A DNA stretch of 64,000 nt from contig CM014734.1 in assembly GCA_004329165.1 (NCBI GenBank), positions 75,047,694 through 75,111,693 on the forward strand. The letters are read 5' to 3'. Source of the DNA: Spatholobus suberectus. Taxonomy: Eukaryota > Streptophyta > Magnoliopsida > Fabales > Fabaceae. Made by a program: the position numbers and the translations under genes. Below the pieces are notes generated by a model. That model made no database searches and had not been told where the DNA came from. It saw only the letters and a program-made list of their open reading frames with translations. Numbering within the stretch: position 1 is the first letter of the stretch; every line of letters starts with the position of its first letter. Shown one piece after another: positions 23,776 through 35,556 of the stretch.

Positions 23776-24999
23776 TTCTTCTTTGTTCAATTCTTTTTCA
23801 TCAATTCAAACATCATCTAAGAATTGTCGTGATAATCAATAAATATTGACCAAGTTAGTACACACTATAGTCTAGTCATCAATGTTCTTTGAACCGTATA
23901 CTTGTAATTTCCTTCTCTTTCTTATATTTATTCCCTCAATAAATATAAACATACATTTATTTTTTCTTCCACTTCGTTTTTCACCTCATTTCTTCCTTTA
24001 CTATCACATCACTTGTCACATTTGTCACTTTCTCTCTTTTCTTCTCTCCACCTCATCCACCCCATTTCTAGGTATACATTAATTAGTGTTCTTGTTCCCT
24101 CATATGGTCAACATTGTTAGTATAAAATTATAAAATATTATTTAAATATGTAAAATTATTCATTGTTAATCATTTTAATTTTTATAAATTTAAGTACTAA
24201 AATTATCGTCATTTTATAATGTCAAACATAAACATAAACATAATCTATTACAGTTACAAGAATAAAAACGACATTTTTATAGTTAGAAAATAAATTGTTT
24301 CATATTGATAATATCAGGACAAATTTTGTATATTATTCTGTTTTTCTCTTCAGAATAAAATAAGACATAGTTTCACACATATATAATAACAAAATAAATT
24401 AGTTAGAGTGAGTTTTAGTAGAAAGAAACCAAAGTTTACCGTGAGTTATTCTAATTAGAAAATTTTAATTTTTACTAGAAAGAAATCTAAATTCAATGTT
24501 AGTCGTTTCAGTTAGAAAATTTTTAGTAGAAAAGGTCTAAATCAAACTTAGTCATTTATTTAAATCTTTATTTTTGTAATAATTAATTAATGAATTAAAA
24601 ATATTTTTTATCAAAAAATATGACATTTAATATTATTAATATGTTTCAATCATCATTTTCAATAAAAATATTCTTTTTTATTAATTCATTAGTCGTTACC
24701 TCAGTAATTATTAATTAATTTTTTTTTTGGAAACTTCAAGTTAAAACAACTATTGTTTTGTAACGTTATCCACTAAAAAAATGATAATTTAGTAACTTTG
24801 GGCATAAAAATAATATATATATTTACAATTTAAGACTTAAATTAATTAATACTTATGATTTAATAAATTATTTTAATGTATTACTAGAACTTCTCGGATG
24901 GAACAAACGCAAAGACAACAAGACTATAGCATGCAATGTGATTGGAGAACCAAACTAACAAACACATTGACATAGGAAACTTCACAAGTTAGAAAGGGC
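23776..24999. repeat. Duplicated spacer before AHL remnant C2
   Basis: Non-coding, shared with 37566-38830 and 51906-53880. A 66-codon open frame at 23882 recurs with changes at 37673 and 52015. It is Phe/Leu/Ser/His-rich with no stable length, so I do not call it a gene. Confidence 0.5.
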
Positions 25000-25309
25000 C
25001 TTCAGCAAAGAGAAATTAAGAACTCTAAAAACATAATGCAAAAAAAAAAAACAAAAAACAAAAAACACCTACAAGATTAAATCCCATAAAAAAAATGTTT
25101 GTATTATTACTCCTTGTCTAACGGCACACATATACATAGGTAAAAAGCATAGATAATAAGTCCATTATTGTATTATTCAAGGTTCACAAAGTCAAATGAA
25201 GCTTGGTAATCCCTTCCTAGTAATTATCACCCAGACTGGTGAGGTTGTGCCGACACGACATGTTAACATCCGTAGGAGCAGAAGTAGCAGTATTGAGCAT
25301 TATTTGTGA
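25000..25309 (-). pseudogene. AHL 3'-end remnant C2
   Basis: This keeps the AHL 3' flank and about the last 25 codons (minus-strand reading with DVNMS, then LTSLGDNY before a stop). It is cut off and fused directly to the satellite array at about 25309. The same fusion point occurs at 39193 and near 54004, so the truncation predates the duplication. Confidence 0.65.
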
Positions 25310-28300
25310 TCATTCAATTAAAAATATTATACCTAACAATTTGTAATTAATAAAGCACCAGGTTTTTCTCACGTGTATGTTAAAAGTTAGGGGTGGGGGG
25401 GTTGACAGTGATGAAGTTGGGGGAGAAAGAGAGGATTTTTTAGTTTCCAATTTTAACGTTTCAATCCCAACAAACATTCAATTAAAAAGTAATATTTTTA
25501 TCGATTTGTAATTAATTGAGTACCGATACCATGCTTTTCCCTCGTGATGTTAAATATTAGGGGTGGTTGATGGTAATGGAGTTGGGGGTGAGAGAGTTTT
25601 TTTTTTTCTTTTCAATTTTAACCTTTCAATCCTATCCATTCAATTGAAAAATGTTATATCTAACAATTTGTAATTAATTGAGTATCGGTACCATGTTTTT
25701 CTCACGTATGTTAAATGTTAGGGGTGGTGAACAATGATGCGGTTAGGAGTGAGAGCAGGCTTTTTATTTTCCAATTTTAACTTTTCAATCCTAACCATTC
25801 AATTAAAAGTATTATATCTAACAATTTGTAATTATATGAGTATCGGTACCACATTTTTCTAGTGTATGTATGTTAAAGGTTAAGGACGGTTGATATCAAT
25901 GAGGTTGTGGTGAAAGAGAGGATTTCTTATTTTCCAATTTTAACCTTTCAATTATAGCCATTTAATTAAAAAAATAGGCTAAATTGCACTTTTGGTCCTT
26001 CTATAATTCTTAATCCTGATTTTGGTCCCTTTATTTTTAATTCAGCAGTTTTAGTCCTTTAATTATTAAAAATCTATGGTTTTGGTCCCGTATTTTTGAT
26101 TCCATGATTTTAGTCCTCCAATTTTAGACTAAAATTTTAAAAATACCATAAATATGCAATTTTAGAGGGACCAAAATTGCATATTTTTTTAAATTTAGAG
26201 GACTAAAATTGCAAAATTAGAAATAAGAGAACCAAAATCACAAATTTTTAAAAATTAGAGGACTAAAATTGTAGAATTAAAAATAAGGGCACCAAAATTG
26301 CAAATTGATAATTATAGAAGTGACAAAAGTACAATTTAGCTAAAAAAAATAAATTATATCTAACAATTTGTAACTAATGGAGTACCAATACCACGTTTTT
26401 CTCACATATATGTTAAACGTTAAGGGTGATTGATGGTTATGGACATAGAGGGCTTTTTATTTTTCAATTTTAACCTTTCAATCCCAGCCATTCAATTAAA
26501 AAAATACTATATCAAAAAATTTGTAATTAATTGAGTATTGGTCGTACATGTTTTTCTCTAGTGTATGTTAAGTGTTAGGGGTGGTTGACGGTGATGGGGT
26601 TGAGGGTGAGAGAGGGTTTATTATTTTCCATCTTTATCCTTTTAATCTTAACCATTCTATTAAAAAATATTATATCTAACAACTTGTAATTAATTGAGTA
26701 CGAGTACCATGTTTTTCTCCTATCTATGTTAAACATTAGGGGTGGTTAATGGTGATGGAAAGAGAAGGTTTTTTATTTTTCAATTTTAACCTTTCAATCT
26801 CAGCCATTTAATTAAAAAATAGTATATCTAACAATTTGTAATTAATTGAGTACCAATACAATGTTTTTCTTTCGTATATGTTAAATGTTAGAGGTGATTG
26901 TTGTTGATGACGTTGAGGGTGAGAGGATTTTTTTATTTTCCATTTGTAACCTTTTACTCTCAATCATTCAATCAAAAACAAATTATATCTAACAATTTGT
27001 AATTAATATAGTACTAATACTACATTTTTCTCTAATGTATGTTAAACGTTAGGGGTGGTTTGTGGTGATGAGGTTAGTGATGAGAGTGAGATTTTTTATT
27101 TGCCAACTTTAACCTTCCAATCCTATCCATTCAATTAAAAATATTATATCTAACAATCTGTACTTAATTGAGTATTGAGAACACATTTTTCTCTCATGTA
27201 TGTTAAATGTGAGGGTTGTGGTTGACGGTGATAAGGTTGGGGGTGAGAAAGAGTATTTTATTTTCCAATTTTCACCTTTCAATTCCAGCCATTCAATTAA
27301 AAAAAATACTATGTCTAGGAATTTGTAATTAATTAAGTACCGATACTATGTTTTTCTCTCATGTATGTTAAATGTTAAGGGTGGTTGAAGGTGATTGGGA
27401 TGAAGGTGAGAGAGGGTTTATTATTTTCCATCTTTATCCTTTCAATCTCAACCATTCAATTAAAAAAATATTATATCGAACAATTTGTAATTAATTGAGT
27501 ACTAGTACCACTTTTTTCTCTTGTGTATGTTAAACATTAGGGGCAGTTGACAGGGGGAGAAAGGATATTTATTTTCCATTTTCAACCTTTCAATCCCAGC
27601 CAATCAATTAAAAATATTATATCCAACAATTTGTAATTAATTGAGCACTGATGCCACATTTTTCTCTTGTGTATGTTATATGTTAGGGGTGGTTGACGTT
27701 GATGGGGTGAGGAGTGAAAGAAAAGAATTCTTATTTTCCAATTTTAACCTTTCAATCCAAGTCATTCAATTAAAAAATGTTATATGTAACAATTTGTAAT
27801 TAATTGAATACTAGTACTATGTTTTTCTCTCATGTATGTTAGACGTTAGAGGTGGTTGAGGGTGATGGAGAGAGTTTTTTTTTTTTTTTCAATTTTAATC
27901 TTTCAATCCCAACCATTCAATTTACAAAATATTATATCTAACAATTTGTAATTAATTGAGTACTGCTACCATGTTTTTCTCTCTTGTGCATGTTAAATGT
28001 TAGGGGTGGTTGTTGGTGATGGGGTTGAGGGTAAGAGAGGGTTTTTATTTTTCATTTTTAACCTTTCAATTACAACCATTTAGTTAAAAATATTATATCA
28101 AACAATTTGTAATTAATTGAGTATTAGTACCTCGTTTTTCTCTCATGTATGTTAAACATTCAGGGTGATTGACAGTGATAGGGTTTGGGGTGAGAGAGAG
28201 GGTTTTTATATTTTTCCAATTTTAACTTTTTAATCCCAATCATTCAATTAAAAATATTATATCTAACAATTTGTAATTAACTGAGTACCAGAACCACATT

Positions 28301-28325
28301 TTTCTTTTGTGTATATTAAAAATTA
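25310..28325. repeat. Satellite array S2, ~158-bp monomer, about 17 copies
   Basis: Same monomer as S1. CATTCAATTAAA-type landmarks recur about every 153-165 bp (near 25314, 25472, 25638, 25796, 26487, 26646, 26805, 26963, 27127, 27288, 27447, 27600, 27764, 27917, 28075, 28235). The array is interrupted by a MITE at 25977-26341. It lies between remnant C2 and the 3' side of AHL A2. Confidence 0.9.
25977..26341. mobile_element. Foldback MITE inside array S2
   Basis: The ends GGCTAAATTGCACTTTTGG and AAGTACAATTTAGCT are inverted repeats. The interior is a set of alternating 'TTTTGGTCC' and 'GGACCAAAA' blocks, so the element folds along its length. It sits inside one satellite monomer between short A-rich direct repeats (AAAAAATA-like). 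It is related to the element at 9313-9733. Confidence 0.7.
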
Positions 28326-29739
28326 CCTTCTCTATTTAGTTCTTTTTCGTTAATTCAAACATCATCTAAGAATTATCGTGATGATCAATAAATATTGGGT
28401 AGGATAGTACACATTTATTTAGTCATCAATGTTCTTTGAAGCGTAGACTTTGAATTTGTTTCTCTCTCTTATATTTGTTCGCTTATATGGTAAGCACTGG
28501 CAGTAATAAATGCAAAATATTACAATAGGTTAGTTTATAGAATTATGAATACCATTTAATTTCATTTATAAAATTATAAAATATTATTTAAATATATAAA
28601 ATTATTCAATGTTAGTCATTTTAATATTTAAAATTTTAAGTATTAATATTGTCATCATTTTATAATGTCAAATATTAACATAACATTATTTAATAATTTC
28701 AAGAGTAAAAATGTTGTTTTTATAGTTCAAAAATAAATTGTTTGATATTCATTACCTTATGACTAATTTTGTATATTATTCTGCTATTCTCTTGAGAGTA
28801 GAATAAGACATATAGTCTCACACGTATATGACAACAAGATAAACTAGTTAGAGAGAGTTTTTGTCAAAAGAAAACCGAATCTACCGTCAGCCATTTTAGA
28901 TAGAAAATTTTCATTTTTAGTAGAAAGAAGTCTAAATCTAGTGTTAGTTGTTTTAGTTAGAAATATTTTTAGTAGAAAGAAATCCAAATCCAACTTAGTC
29001 ATTTAAATCTTTATTTTTGTAATAATTAATTAATGAATTAAAAATTTATTAAAAAATATAATATTTAATATTATTAATATATTTCAATCAAATTTTTAAT
29101 AAAAAATTGTTTTTATTAATTCAATGGTTGTTACCTTGACCGTAATTATTAATTAATTTTATTTTTTTTTGTAATTGAAAGTATTAAAACAACTGTTGTT
29201 TTGTAACGCTAGCCACTAAAATAAATATCATTTAATAATTTTGGACATAAAAGTAATATTTTTACATCTTTTAAGACTTACATTATTTAATTCTCATGAT
29301 TTAATAGATTATTTTAATGTCTTGGTGGAACTTTTCAGACGAAGCAAACACAAGATTATAGTATGGAACATGATTTGAGAACAGGACTAACAAACAGTCG
29401 GCATTGATAATCATACACGAACGTAATAGCAAAATAAACTAGTTAGAGAGAGCTTTCAGCAAAGAGAGATCCATCAGGGCCGCCAAATCCCTCCCAATTA
29501 AGAACTTCAAAAACTTAATGAAAAAAAACTACAAAATTAAATCCCATAAAAATATGATTGTATTATTACTCTTTGCCTAAGGGCACACACATAAATACAT
29601 TGCATTATTGAAGACATAGAAAGTTGCAAATGAAACTTTGTTATCCTTTCCTAGTAATTATCATAGCAATTAGTGGGGTTGTTACCATAGGGCATGTTCA
29701 CATCTATAGGAGTAAAAGGAGCAGCAGGGAGTTGGATAT
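28326..29739. repeat. Duplicated spacer and 3' flank of AHL A2
   Basis: Non-coding. It contains the same CAATGTTCTTTGAAGC segment and TTTAGTAGAAAGAAG blocks found before the C remnants. Each unit therefore carries these blocks more than once, pointing to an older, shorter duplication beneath the present one. Confidence 0.55.
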
Positions 29740-29862
29740 TCATTGGAGGTAGCTTGAAGCTGCAACAGTGAAACCAAGGTTATTGGCAGTGTTGTTGGTA
29801 ACGCCACTGAGAATATCTCTCATGAAAGTAGCGTGGCGGTTAGCATAAGTCGTTATAACATA
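29740..29862 (-). pseudogene. Former C-terminus of AHL A2, beyond the TAG
   Basis: On the minus strand the AHL frame continues past the stop at 29863-29865 with ANRHATFMRD, then NTANNLGFTV, as in A1 and A3. It then runs to TGA at 29740-29742. A one-base loss near 29750 relative to A1 shifts the last codons. This was once coding. Confidence 0.6.
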
Positions 29863-30543
29863 CTAAACATTTGGATTGATAAAGGGAGGCACTGCCTTCT
29901 GGTACTCATGCTTCTTGATGATAGAAGCCATGACATGCACAGGTTCCACAGTAATAACTTTGCCTCCAACAAGGTCGCCAAAGAGTTCCCTTGTTCTCGT
30001 CACTTGAATCGCGAAGAAGGAATAGGGAACATTTGAAGGGGGTGAAGGTGAAAGGCCCTTAGTGTAAAAGCCTGAAAGAGACAACATGTGCAAGTTTCCT
30101 TGGAGGAACATATCACGGGAATGGTCGAAAAGGTTGCAAAGGATAACTTCGGAGATGGGACCCGAAGCATTGTGCACCACAATGCTGACATCTTGGTTGC
30201 GAGCAAAGTTGATGATGGCATCAACAAGGTCTATGCTGGTAGGAATATTTAGGACTATGGGTTTGAGAAAGTCCTCTTTTTCTTGCAAAAGGAAGGTGGC
30301 TGGGATAGGAAATTTTAAGGCTAGTTTGGGCTTATTCTTTGAGCCAGGAGGCCTCCCTCTAAGCCTCCCAATAAGTGCAACTATAGCTAGTTGTTGTTGC
30401 ATTTGCTCGTTTGGTTCGTGGGGAGGGACATCTAACTTAGTGGGGATAGCAAGGGTAAGTGATGGCAACAGTAATAGTGGCGATGTTGGTGGTGGTGATG
30501 ATGGTGGCAGCAATAATGGTGAAGGTGTGTCATTGTTTGCCAT
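29863..30543 (-). CDS. AHL A2: AT-hook/PPC DNA-binding protein, C-terminally truncated
   Basis: An intronless 226-residue AHL-type protein: nuclear, one AT-hook for AT-rich DNA plus a PPC/DUF296 oligomerisation domain. The ATG at 30543 gives MANNDT. The N-terminus is Pro/Ser/Leu-rich, the AT-hook (GRLRGRPPGSKNKPK) is at residues about 59-73, a linker with FPIPATFLLQEKE follows, and the PPC domain spans about 94-215. The position that is usually GRFEIL in AHLs reads GNLHML (149-154). TAG at 29863-29865 replaces a Gln codon seen in A1 (NV|QPI), removing about 40 residues after the PPC domain. The PPC appears complete, so a functional product is possible. Relaxed divergence elsewhere in the cluster makes a recent pseudogene equally plausible. 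A minus-strand TATA box lies ~110 bp upstream. Confidence 0.75.
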   Translation of the reverse strand: MANNDTPSPLLLPPSSPPPTSPLLLLPSLTLAIPTKLDVPPHEPNEQMQQQLAIVALIGRLRGRPPGSKNKPKLALKFPIPATFLLQEKEDFLKPIVLNIPTSIDLVDAIINFARNQDVSIVVHNASGPISEVILCNLFDHSRDMFLQGNLHMLSLSGFYTKGLSPSPPSNVPYSFFAIQVTRTRELFGDLVGGKVITVEPVHVMASIIKKHEYQKAVPPFINPNV

Positions 30544-30700
30544 TGTTAATGGTGAGGGATATCACATAGAGCAGGTGAATATTTGAGAGAGAAAGAGAGA
30601 GACGGGCACAATATGCAAAATACGGTGTGAACCTTTTGTGTTGTTAGGACAATTTATAGAACAATCTCAAAGGTTGGATGATATGGGGTCTACTCATTGA
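30544..30700 (-). promoter_or_regulatory. AHL A2 core promoter and leader
   Basis: TATAAA on the minus strand at 30653-30658, about 110 bp before the ATG, in the same context (GGACAATTTATAGAACAATC on the plus strand) as A1 and A4. Confidence 0.6.
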
Positions 30701-31567
30701 AAATTCATTAGGATGTACATTTTTTTCCCAGTTATTTAAAAAATATAATATTTCATTTTTTTTAATAAACTAATTTATTGAATGATCAAATCTTTAAAGG
30801 ACTAATTTCATAACAATTTTTTAACAATAAATATAGTGACGTTTTAGATTTTTTAGGGACAAATTCAGGAACAAAAATTTTATCTAATGTGATGATTCAT
30901 GTAACTTTGAAAGATTCAACTTGAGAATTTACTTTCAACTAGAATATATTTTAAAAATTAATTATATTTCTTTTTTATAATTAAACTACTAAACATAGGT
31001 TATCATTTTTTGTATCGTGTCTTTATTATTTTCCAAATAATGCAAAAGTCAAATCCATTCCATTCATTCCTTTCTCTTTTCATTTATTATTGTTTTTTTG
31101 GTGAATCACTTTTCATTTATTTCTTACTTATTTTATTCCATTTAATTGATGAAAAAACATTTGAAAATAAGGCAATAGTAAATGAGTAATAAATGGAATG
31201 GAAGGACTGAAATTACCTCTCTCTGTGTTTTGTGCATTTCTTGTCCCATCAATTAAAACTTGTCAAGATGAAAATTTCAAGTAAACTCACTCTCTTCGTC
31301 ATCCATCCCCTTCTCATGGCCCGAATCCGAAGCCCTCTTAGAATCCAGACAATATCTCACTTCATCTGCACCTCATAGATGCACTCTCCTCCGACAGGTT
31401 TCGTGTTATACAAAGTATAAAAAAATAGTTGAGACTGAAACTATAATGAGATAAAGTCCAATTTGGTCAAAAAAATTTCAAGTAAATTAAATAAGAGAAC
31501 CTGCCACTACTTTTTTAAACCTGGTCAACAACATATTGAGAAAATACCGATTTATGCATTATGAATT
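30701..31567. repeat. Duplicated spacer upstream of AHL A2
   Basis: Non-coding, collinear with 15201-16100 and 56080-56984. No gene is seen. Confidence 0.55.
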
Positions 31568-31741
31568 TGGGGATATCCCATAGAGAGCAATCCCGAAAGA
31601 GATAGAGAGCCACGCTATGCATTATGCAAGATGCAACCCAATATTTCTTTTGTCATTCGGGACAATTATATTTATAGAACAGTCTCAAGTTGAATGAATA
31701 AGATCTACTCATTTAAAATTTATATATTTAGAGGTACATTA
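31568..31741 (-). promoter_or_regulatory. Orphan AHL-like promoter P2-2
   Basis: Collinear with P2-1, but it retains a better minus-strand TATA (CTATAAATATAATTG). It lies about 1.03 kb from the A2 start codon. No AHL coding sequence follows on the minus strand. Confidence 0.6.
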
Positions 31742-32546
31742 TACTTTTTTTTTTTAAGTAAACATTTCACAGTTCGATGTTCTATTCATTATGATTTATG
31801 AACTTCTATTTTTGGTTTTTTTTTTTATAAATTGTGCAAAATTTATTTATGTTTATGTCATAAACTTAATTATATATGTTCCTGTGTAAGTACATTTCGA
31901 CGCATATATAAGTTAGAAAATAATTTTTTATATCATTAGAAAAATGACATAAGCGGCTTTGTTATTATCTTGCATGTTTTATTGTATATTTCATTCTAAA
32001 ATACATTTTAAAGAAATTTAAGTTATAATTAAGTTTTTTTTCCTGATATGCTATTAAAATATTTTTAGATTAGCTTTTATTTTAAAATACGTTGCTAAAA
32101 AGATTTTATTTAGAGGCCCTTCCCCTAAAAATTATATATTGTTAAACTAGTGTACAAATTCTTTTTAAGAAATCAATTTGTTAAATAATTAAATCTTTAA
32201 CAGATTAATTTAATAATAACATTTTTAAAAATTAGATGGAGACATTTTAAATTAAGATAGTCGTCAATAATCTTTAAAGCATACACTTGTAACTTCCTTC
32301 TCTCTCTTTTATTTGTTCTTGTATATGGTCAACATTGGCGGTAATAGATAAAAAAATTACAGTAAATTGATTTATCAAATTATGAAAATCAATTAGTTTA
32401 ATTTATATAAATTATAAAAAATATTTATTTAAATATTTAATTTTTTAAATGTTAATCATTTTCAATTTTTTATAATTTTAAGCATTAAATTTATCATCAT
32501 TTTATAGTGTTAAATAATAACATAATTATTATTTATTAATTTTGTG
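31742..32546. repeat. AT-rich duplicated spacer (unit 2)
   Basis: Collinear with 16276-17090; no gene. Confidence 0.5.
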
Positions 32547-33625
32547 TAGGGGTGGTCATTCTATCTAGATCCTATAACCCACAAAAACTATTGACAATGA
32601 ATAGGATAAATATTCGCTTAATAGAGATGGGGTCAAGACTGGATATTTACCCGCAAAAAGTAATTAGGATGAGTGCGGATACGAGTACTATAGTATCCAC
32701 CCTGCCCCATACTCGCACACACAAACACACATATAATTAAAATATCTCACATATATAATTATATATATTAATAATTGTTAATTTAATTATTAAAATATAA
32801 TTTTAGTATGGTTACTTATTCTTATGTAAGGGATAAATTATAAGGTGATTTCTTTCAAATTATGTAATTTTTTTTTGCATAACCTACAAGCCCCATACTT
32901 GACATTCTTAGACTTATGTTGATCTAATTAAGGTACCTCGAATCACCAAATTGTACTTATAGTGATAGCTATCATTAACCATGATTAAATTTATTAAATT
33001 CTTCTCATTTCATTTTACGTTAGATATTTAAGTTGCATTATGTAGCAACCCAAACTGTTATGCAGAAAATTGTAATTATATATCTTCCAATGTGAACATA
33101 TTTTTCTTATTTATTCTATAACTTGTAAGTGCTACACTTTAAGCGTGTTATATCATGAAAGTGAAATTCCTTAAATATAGTAAGCCTAGTATCAGTTTAT
33201 AAACTTAATTGTATAGTTGGGAACAATTTATAAAATAAAATCTAGTTTAGGTGCAATCAATTTATATATGATTTATATATATGATTTTACATTTTATATT
33301 ATATAGTTATTCTTGAAGTTTATTGTTAGATTTAATCAACTTTAAGAATTAGAACATTATATTTAAGAATAATTATGTTCCTAATGTTACTTGTATGAAT
33401 ATATTTGAATGATTTGAGAATGATTTTTCAACTCAATTGAACCAATTTTTTAATTAATTTTTTGATTTTACACTTAAGAAAAGTGTGGTAATGGGTGCAG
33501 ATATGAGTATATAGGTAACTAGCAAGTACCTGCATGTGGATTAAAGTTACTAGCGAGTATATAAGGTCAGGTATGAGTATTTTTTTTCAAATGTGGGTAA
33601 GGGACTCTACCCATTGTCATCCTTA
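32547..33625. mobile_element. Nonautonomous hAT-like element, 1079 bp, 8-bp TSD
   Basis: The left end, TAGGGGTGGTCA, pairs with the right end, TGTCATCCTTA. It is flanked by the perfect 8-bp duplication ATTTTGTG (32539-32546 and 33626-33633). The sister spacers at about 17080 and 46815 show the unoccupied site. The subterminal regions carry GGGTGCAGATATGAGTAT- and GTGCGGATACGAGTACTA-like related words. No transposase frame is present; a 62-codon frame at 32552 lies in the terminal region and is not a gene. Confidence 0.8.
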
Positions 33626-33633
33626 ATTTTGTG

Positions 33634-34067
33634 AATTAAAAAAAAAAGTTATTTTCATAATTTTAGAAAATCTATTAATTGATATTTGTAATTTTATGAC
33701 TAATTTCATAGGTTAGTCTGCTTTTTTCATGATAGTAGAATAAGATTCAATTACACACAATTATAATGACAAAATAAATTAGTTAACAATTAACATTAAA
33801 ATCATTTTTTTTAATTAAAAGTATAGTATTTAAAGTTACCAATGCATTTTAATCACAATTTTCAATAAAAAAATTCTTTTCATAGATCCCTTAATTAAAT
33901 ATTTTTTCCTATAATTTCATACACTAAAATAATTATAGCTTTGTAACACCAGCCGCAAAAATAATTATCCTTTAGTAATTTTGGATATAAATTAACATTT
34001 TTACGATTTTGAGACTTTAACTAATGATTCTAGATATTAATGATTATTCTAACATTCCCCACCGAGT
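33634..34067. repeat. AT-rich duplicated spacer (unit 2)
   Basis: Collinear with 17085-17700; no gene. Confidence 0.5.
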
Positions 34068-34075
34068 AAGCAGAG

Positions 34076-34395
34076 GTAGAGCTAGCAAAATGGTCAGGTT
34101 AGGTTGGCCCGGTCTCGCGGGCCAAAAGTGAAAATCGGGCCAAGTCGGGCCAGCTTGAATTCCTAATGGGCTGTGTTTTTTTTTTGCCCAGCTTGGCCCT
34201 ACAAGCCCATCGAGCCGAGCCATTTTGGCCCATGTCTCTTTTTTTCTTAAAGTTTTATACATTTTACAAAGGAAAAAACAAAAAATATATATATACATCG
34301 GCCAAATAGGCCTGGTACCATTTCAGGCCTATTTTTTATGGGCCCAGCCCGTCTTGCTCGTTGGGCCATCAAGTCGAGCCAATTTTTCCACCTCT
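34076..34395. mobile_element. hAT-like MITE, 320 bp, 8-bp TSD
   Basis: Flanked by the perfect 8-bp duplication AAGCAGAG (34068-34075 and 34396-34403). The ends GTAGAGCTAGCAAAATGG and TTTTTCCACCTCT are imperfect inverted repeats. It is unusually GC-rich for this window, with many GGGCC/GGCCC blocks (GGCCCGGTCTCGCGGGCC) that fold on themselves. The empty site is visible at 17720 and 57800. Confidence 0.8.
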
Positions 34396-35240
34396 AAGCA
34401 GAGGCCAACAAGATTGTAGTATAGAATGTAGTTTGATAACAATAATGACAAACACATTAGCATTGCCAATTATACACACAAATTTAAGAGCAAGATAAAT
34501 TAGTTAGAGAGAGTTTTAAGGAGAGAGAAAGAGACAAACCGTGAAGAAATTATTATACGATTCCAACAAATGCAATTTATGTGATACCTAACATTTAAGT
34601 TATACGTAATTGAATTTTATAAACTCTTTTTAACAAATTGAAAATTTTGTTATATCTTACGTGAAGATTGAATGAGATCATAAACACAATTTCTTTCAAT
34701 TAGGATCATTGAGGGCACATCAATTAATTTAAGAACTCTAAAAACATCAAGCACAACAGAACAACTACAAGATTAAATTCCATAGAAAACATTCTTGTAT
34801 TATTACTCTGTGCCGTAAAAGGCACACGCAGATACAATTAATTCAAAGGGAAGGGGAAATCATAAATGCATTGCATGCAAGTCCATTACAAATGAAGCTC
34901 TGAGATCCCTCTACTGTAATTATCATAACAATTGGTGGAGTTGTTCCAATAGAGCAAGTTTACATCAGCAAGTGTAGAAGGAGGAACGGATATTGGTCAA
35001 AAATGAGGTTGAAGCTCCAATAGAAAAACCAAGGTGATTGGCACTGGCAGTGTTGTTGGTGATGCCACCGAGAGCATCACGGTTGGAATGGGAAAGGGAC
35101 GCACTGTGTACTTTTTGAAAATTGAAACCATTACCTACAGAGGTTTCACAACAATCACCTTCCCTCCAACAATTGAACTAGCTATACATGCACAAGGGGA
35201 TGAATTCTTTAGTTTGGTTCTCGTGACTATGGGGGGAGAT
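34396..35240 (-). pseudogene. AHL remnant B2: 3' flank plus partial coding end
   Basis: From the GAGGCCAACAAG landmark the AHL-B 3' flank runs to about 34900. It is followed by minus-strand coding relics: a C-terminus near 34915-35000, the NTANAN-type segment near 35030-35060, and a decayed PPC end (GGTTTCACAACAATCACC corresponds to the GGTTCCACAGTAATAACT of A2). The AT-hook and most of the PPC are missing, and many stops and shifts are present. It is broken at about 35240-35270 by LINE-like sequence. Confidence 0.65.
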
Positions 35241-35268
35241 ATAAGCGGCGAGAATATATCAGATGCTA

Positions 35269-35556
35269 CTATAGTTGACCTTCTATCAAATTTGAAACTC
35301 TTTTCCATAACATTTCATCCAAACCAATCTTTCCAAGTCTATCACTGATGGATCTCTTACTATCTGATATCTTAGAACCAACTGAATAACCAGTCCCTGG
35401 CATCCTTAATAAGTGGTGGGATCTCTTTTTCATATATGTCCCTTCCAGGAAAACCATGTTCGCACCCATAGGGGTTGTCTTCACTAAAAATAACCTTCTA
35501 CATGAAAATTTTTGTGGAATGACCACCTTTTCCACCTTACCCCTTTTTTGAAACAC
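35269..35556 (-). pseudogene. LINE ORF1/DUF4283-like fragment (unit 2)
   Basis: The minus-strand frame keeps VKTTPMGANMVFLEGTY. This resembles the 'sLGGnlVLLe' core of the plant DUF4283/LINE ORF1 nucleic-acid-binding domain. The later part, DRLGKIGLDEML then KRVSNLIEGQL, may mark the end of the same domain. The order is collinear, in opposite orientation, with 47955-48419. The C-terminal half shows frame disruption. Assignment is by motif likeness only. Confidence 0.4.

Noticed and set aside
23882..24082. Conserved small plus-strand frame (MFFEPYTCNF...) also at 37673-37897 and 52015-52224
   Set aside because: It repeats because the spacer is duplicated. Length and sequence are not preserved, composition is Phe/Leu/Ser/His-rich, and no promoter is evident.
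34044..34419. Two overlapping frames on opposite strands rich in Gly/Pro/Trp
   Set aside because: Both lie inside the GC-rich self-complementary hAT-like MITE and reflect its repeats.
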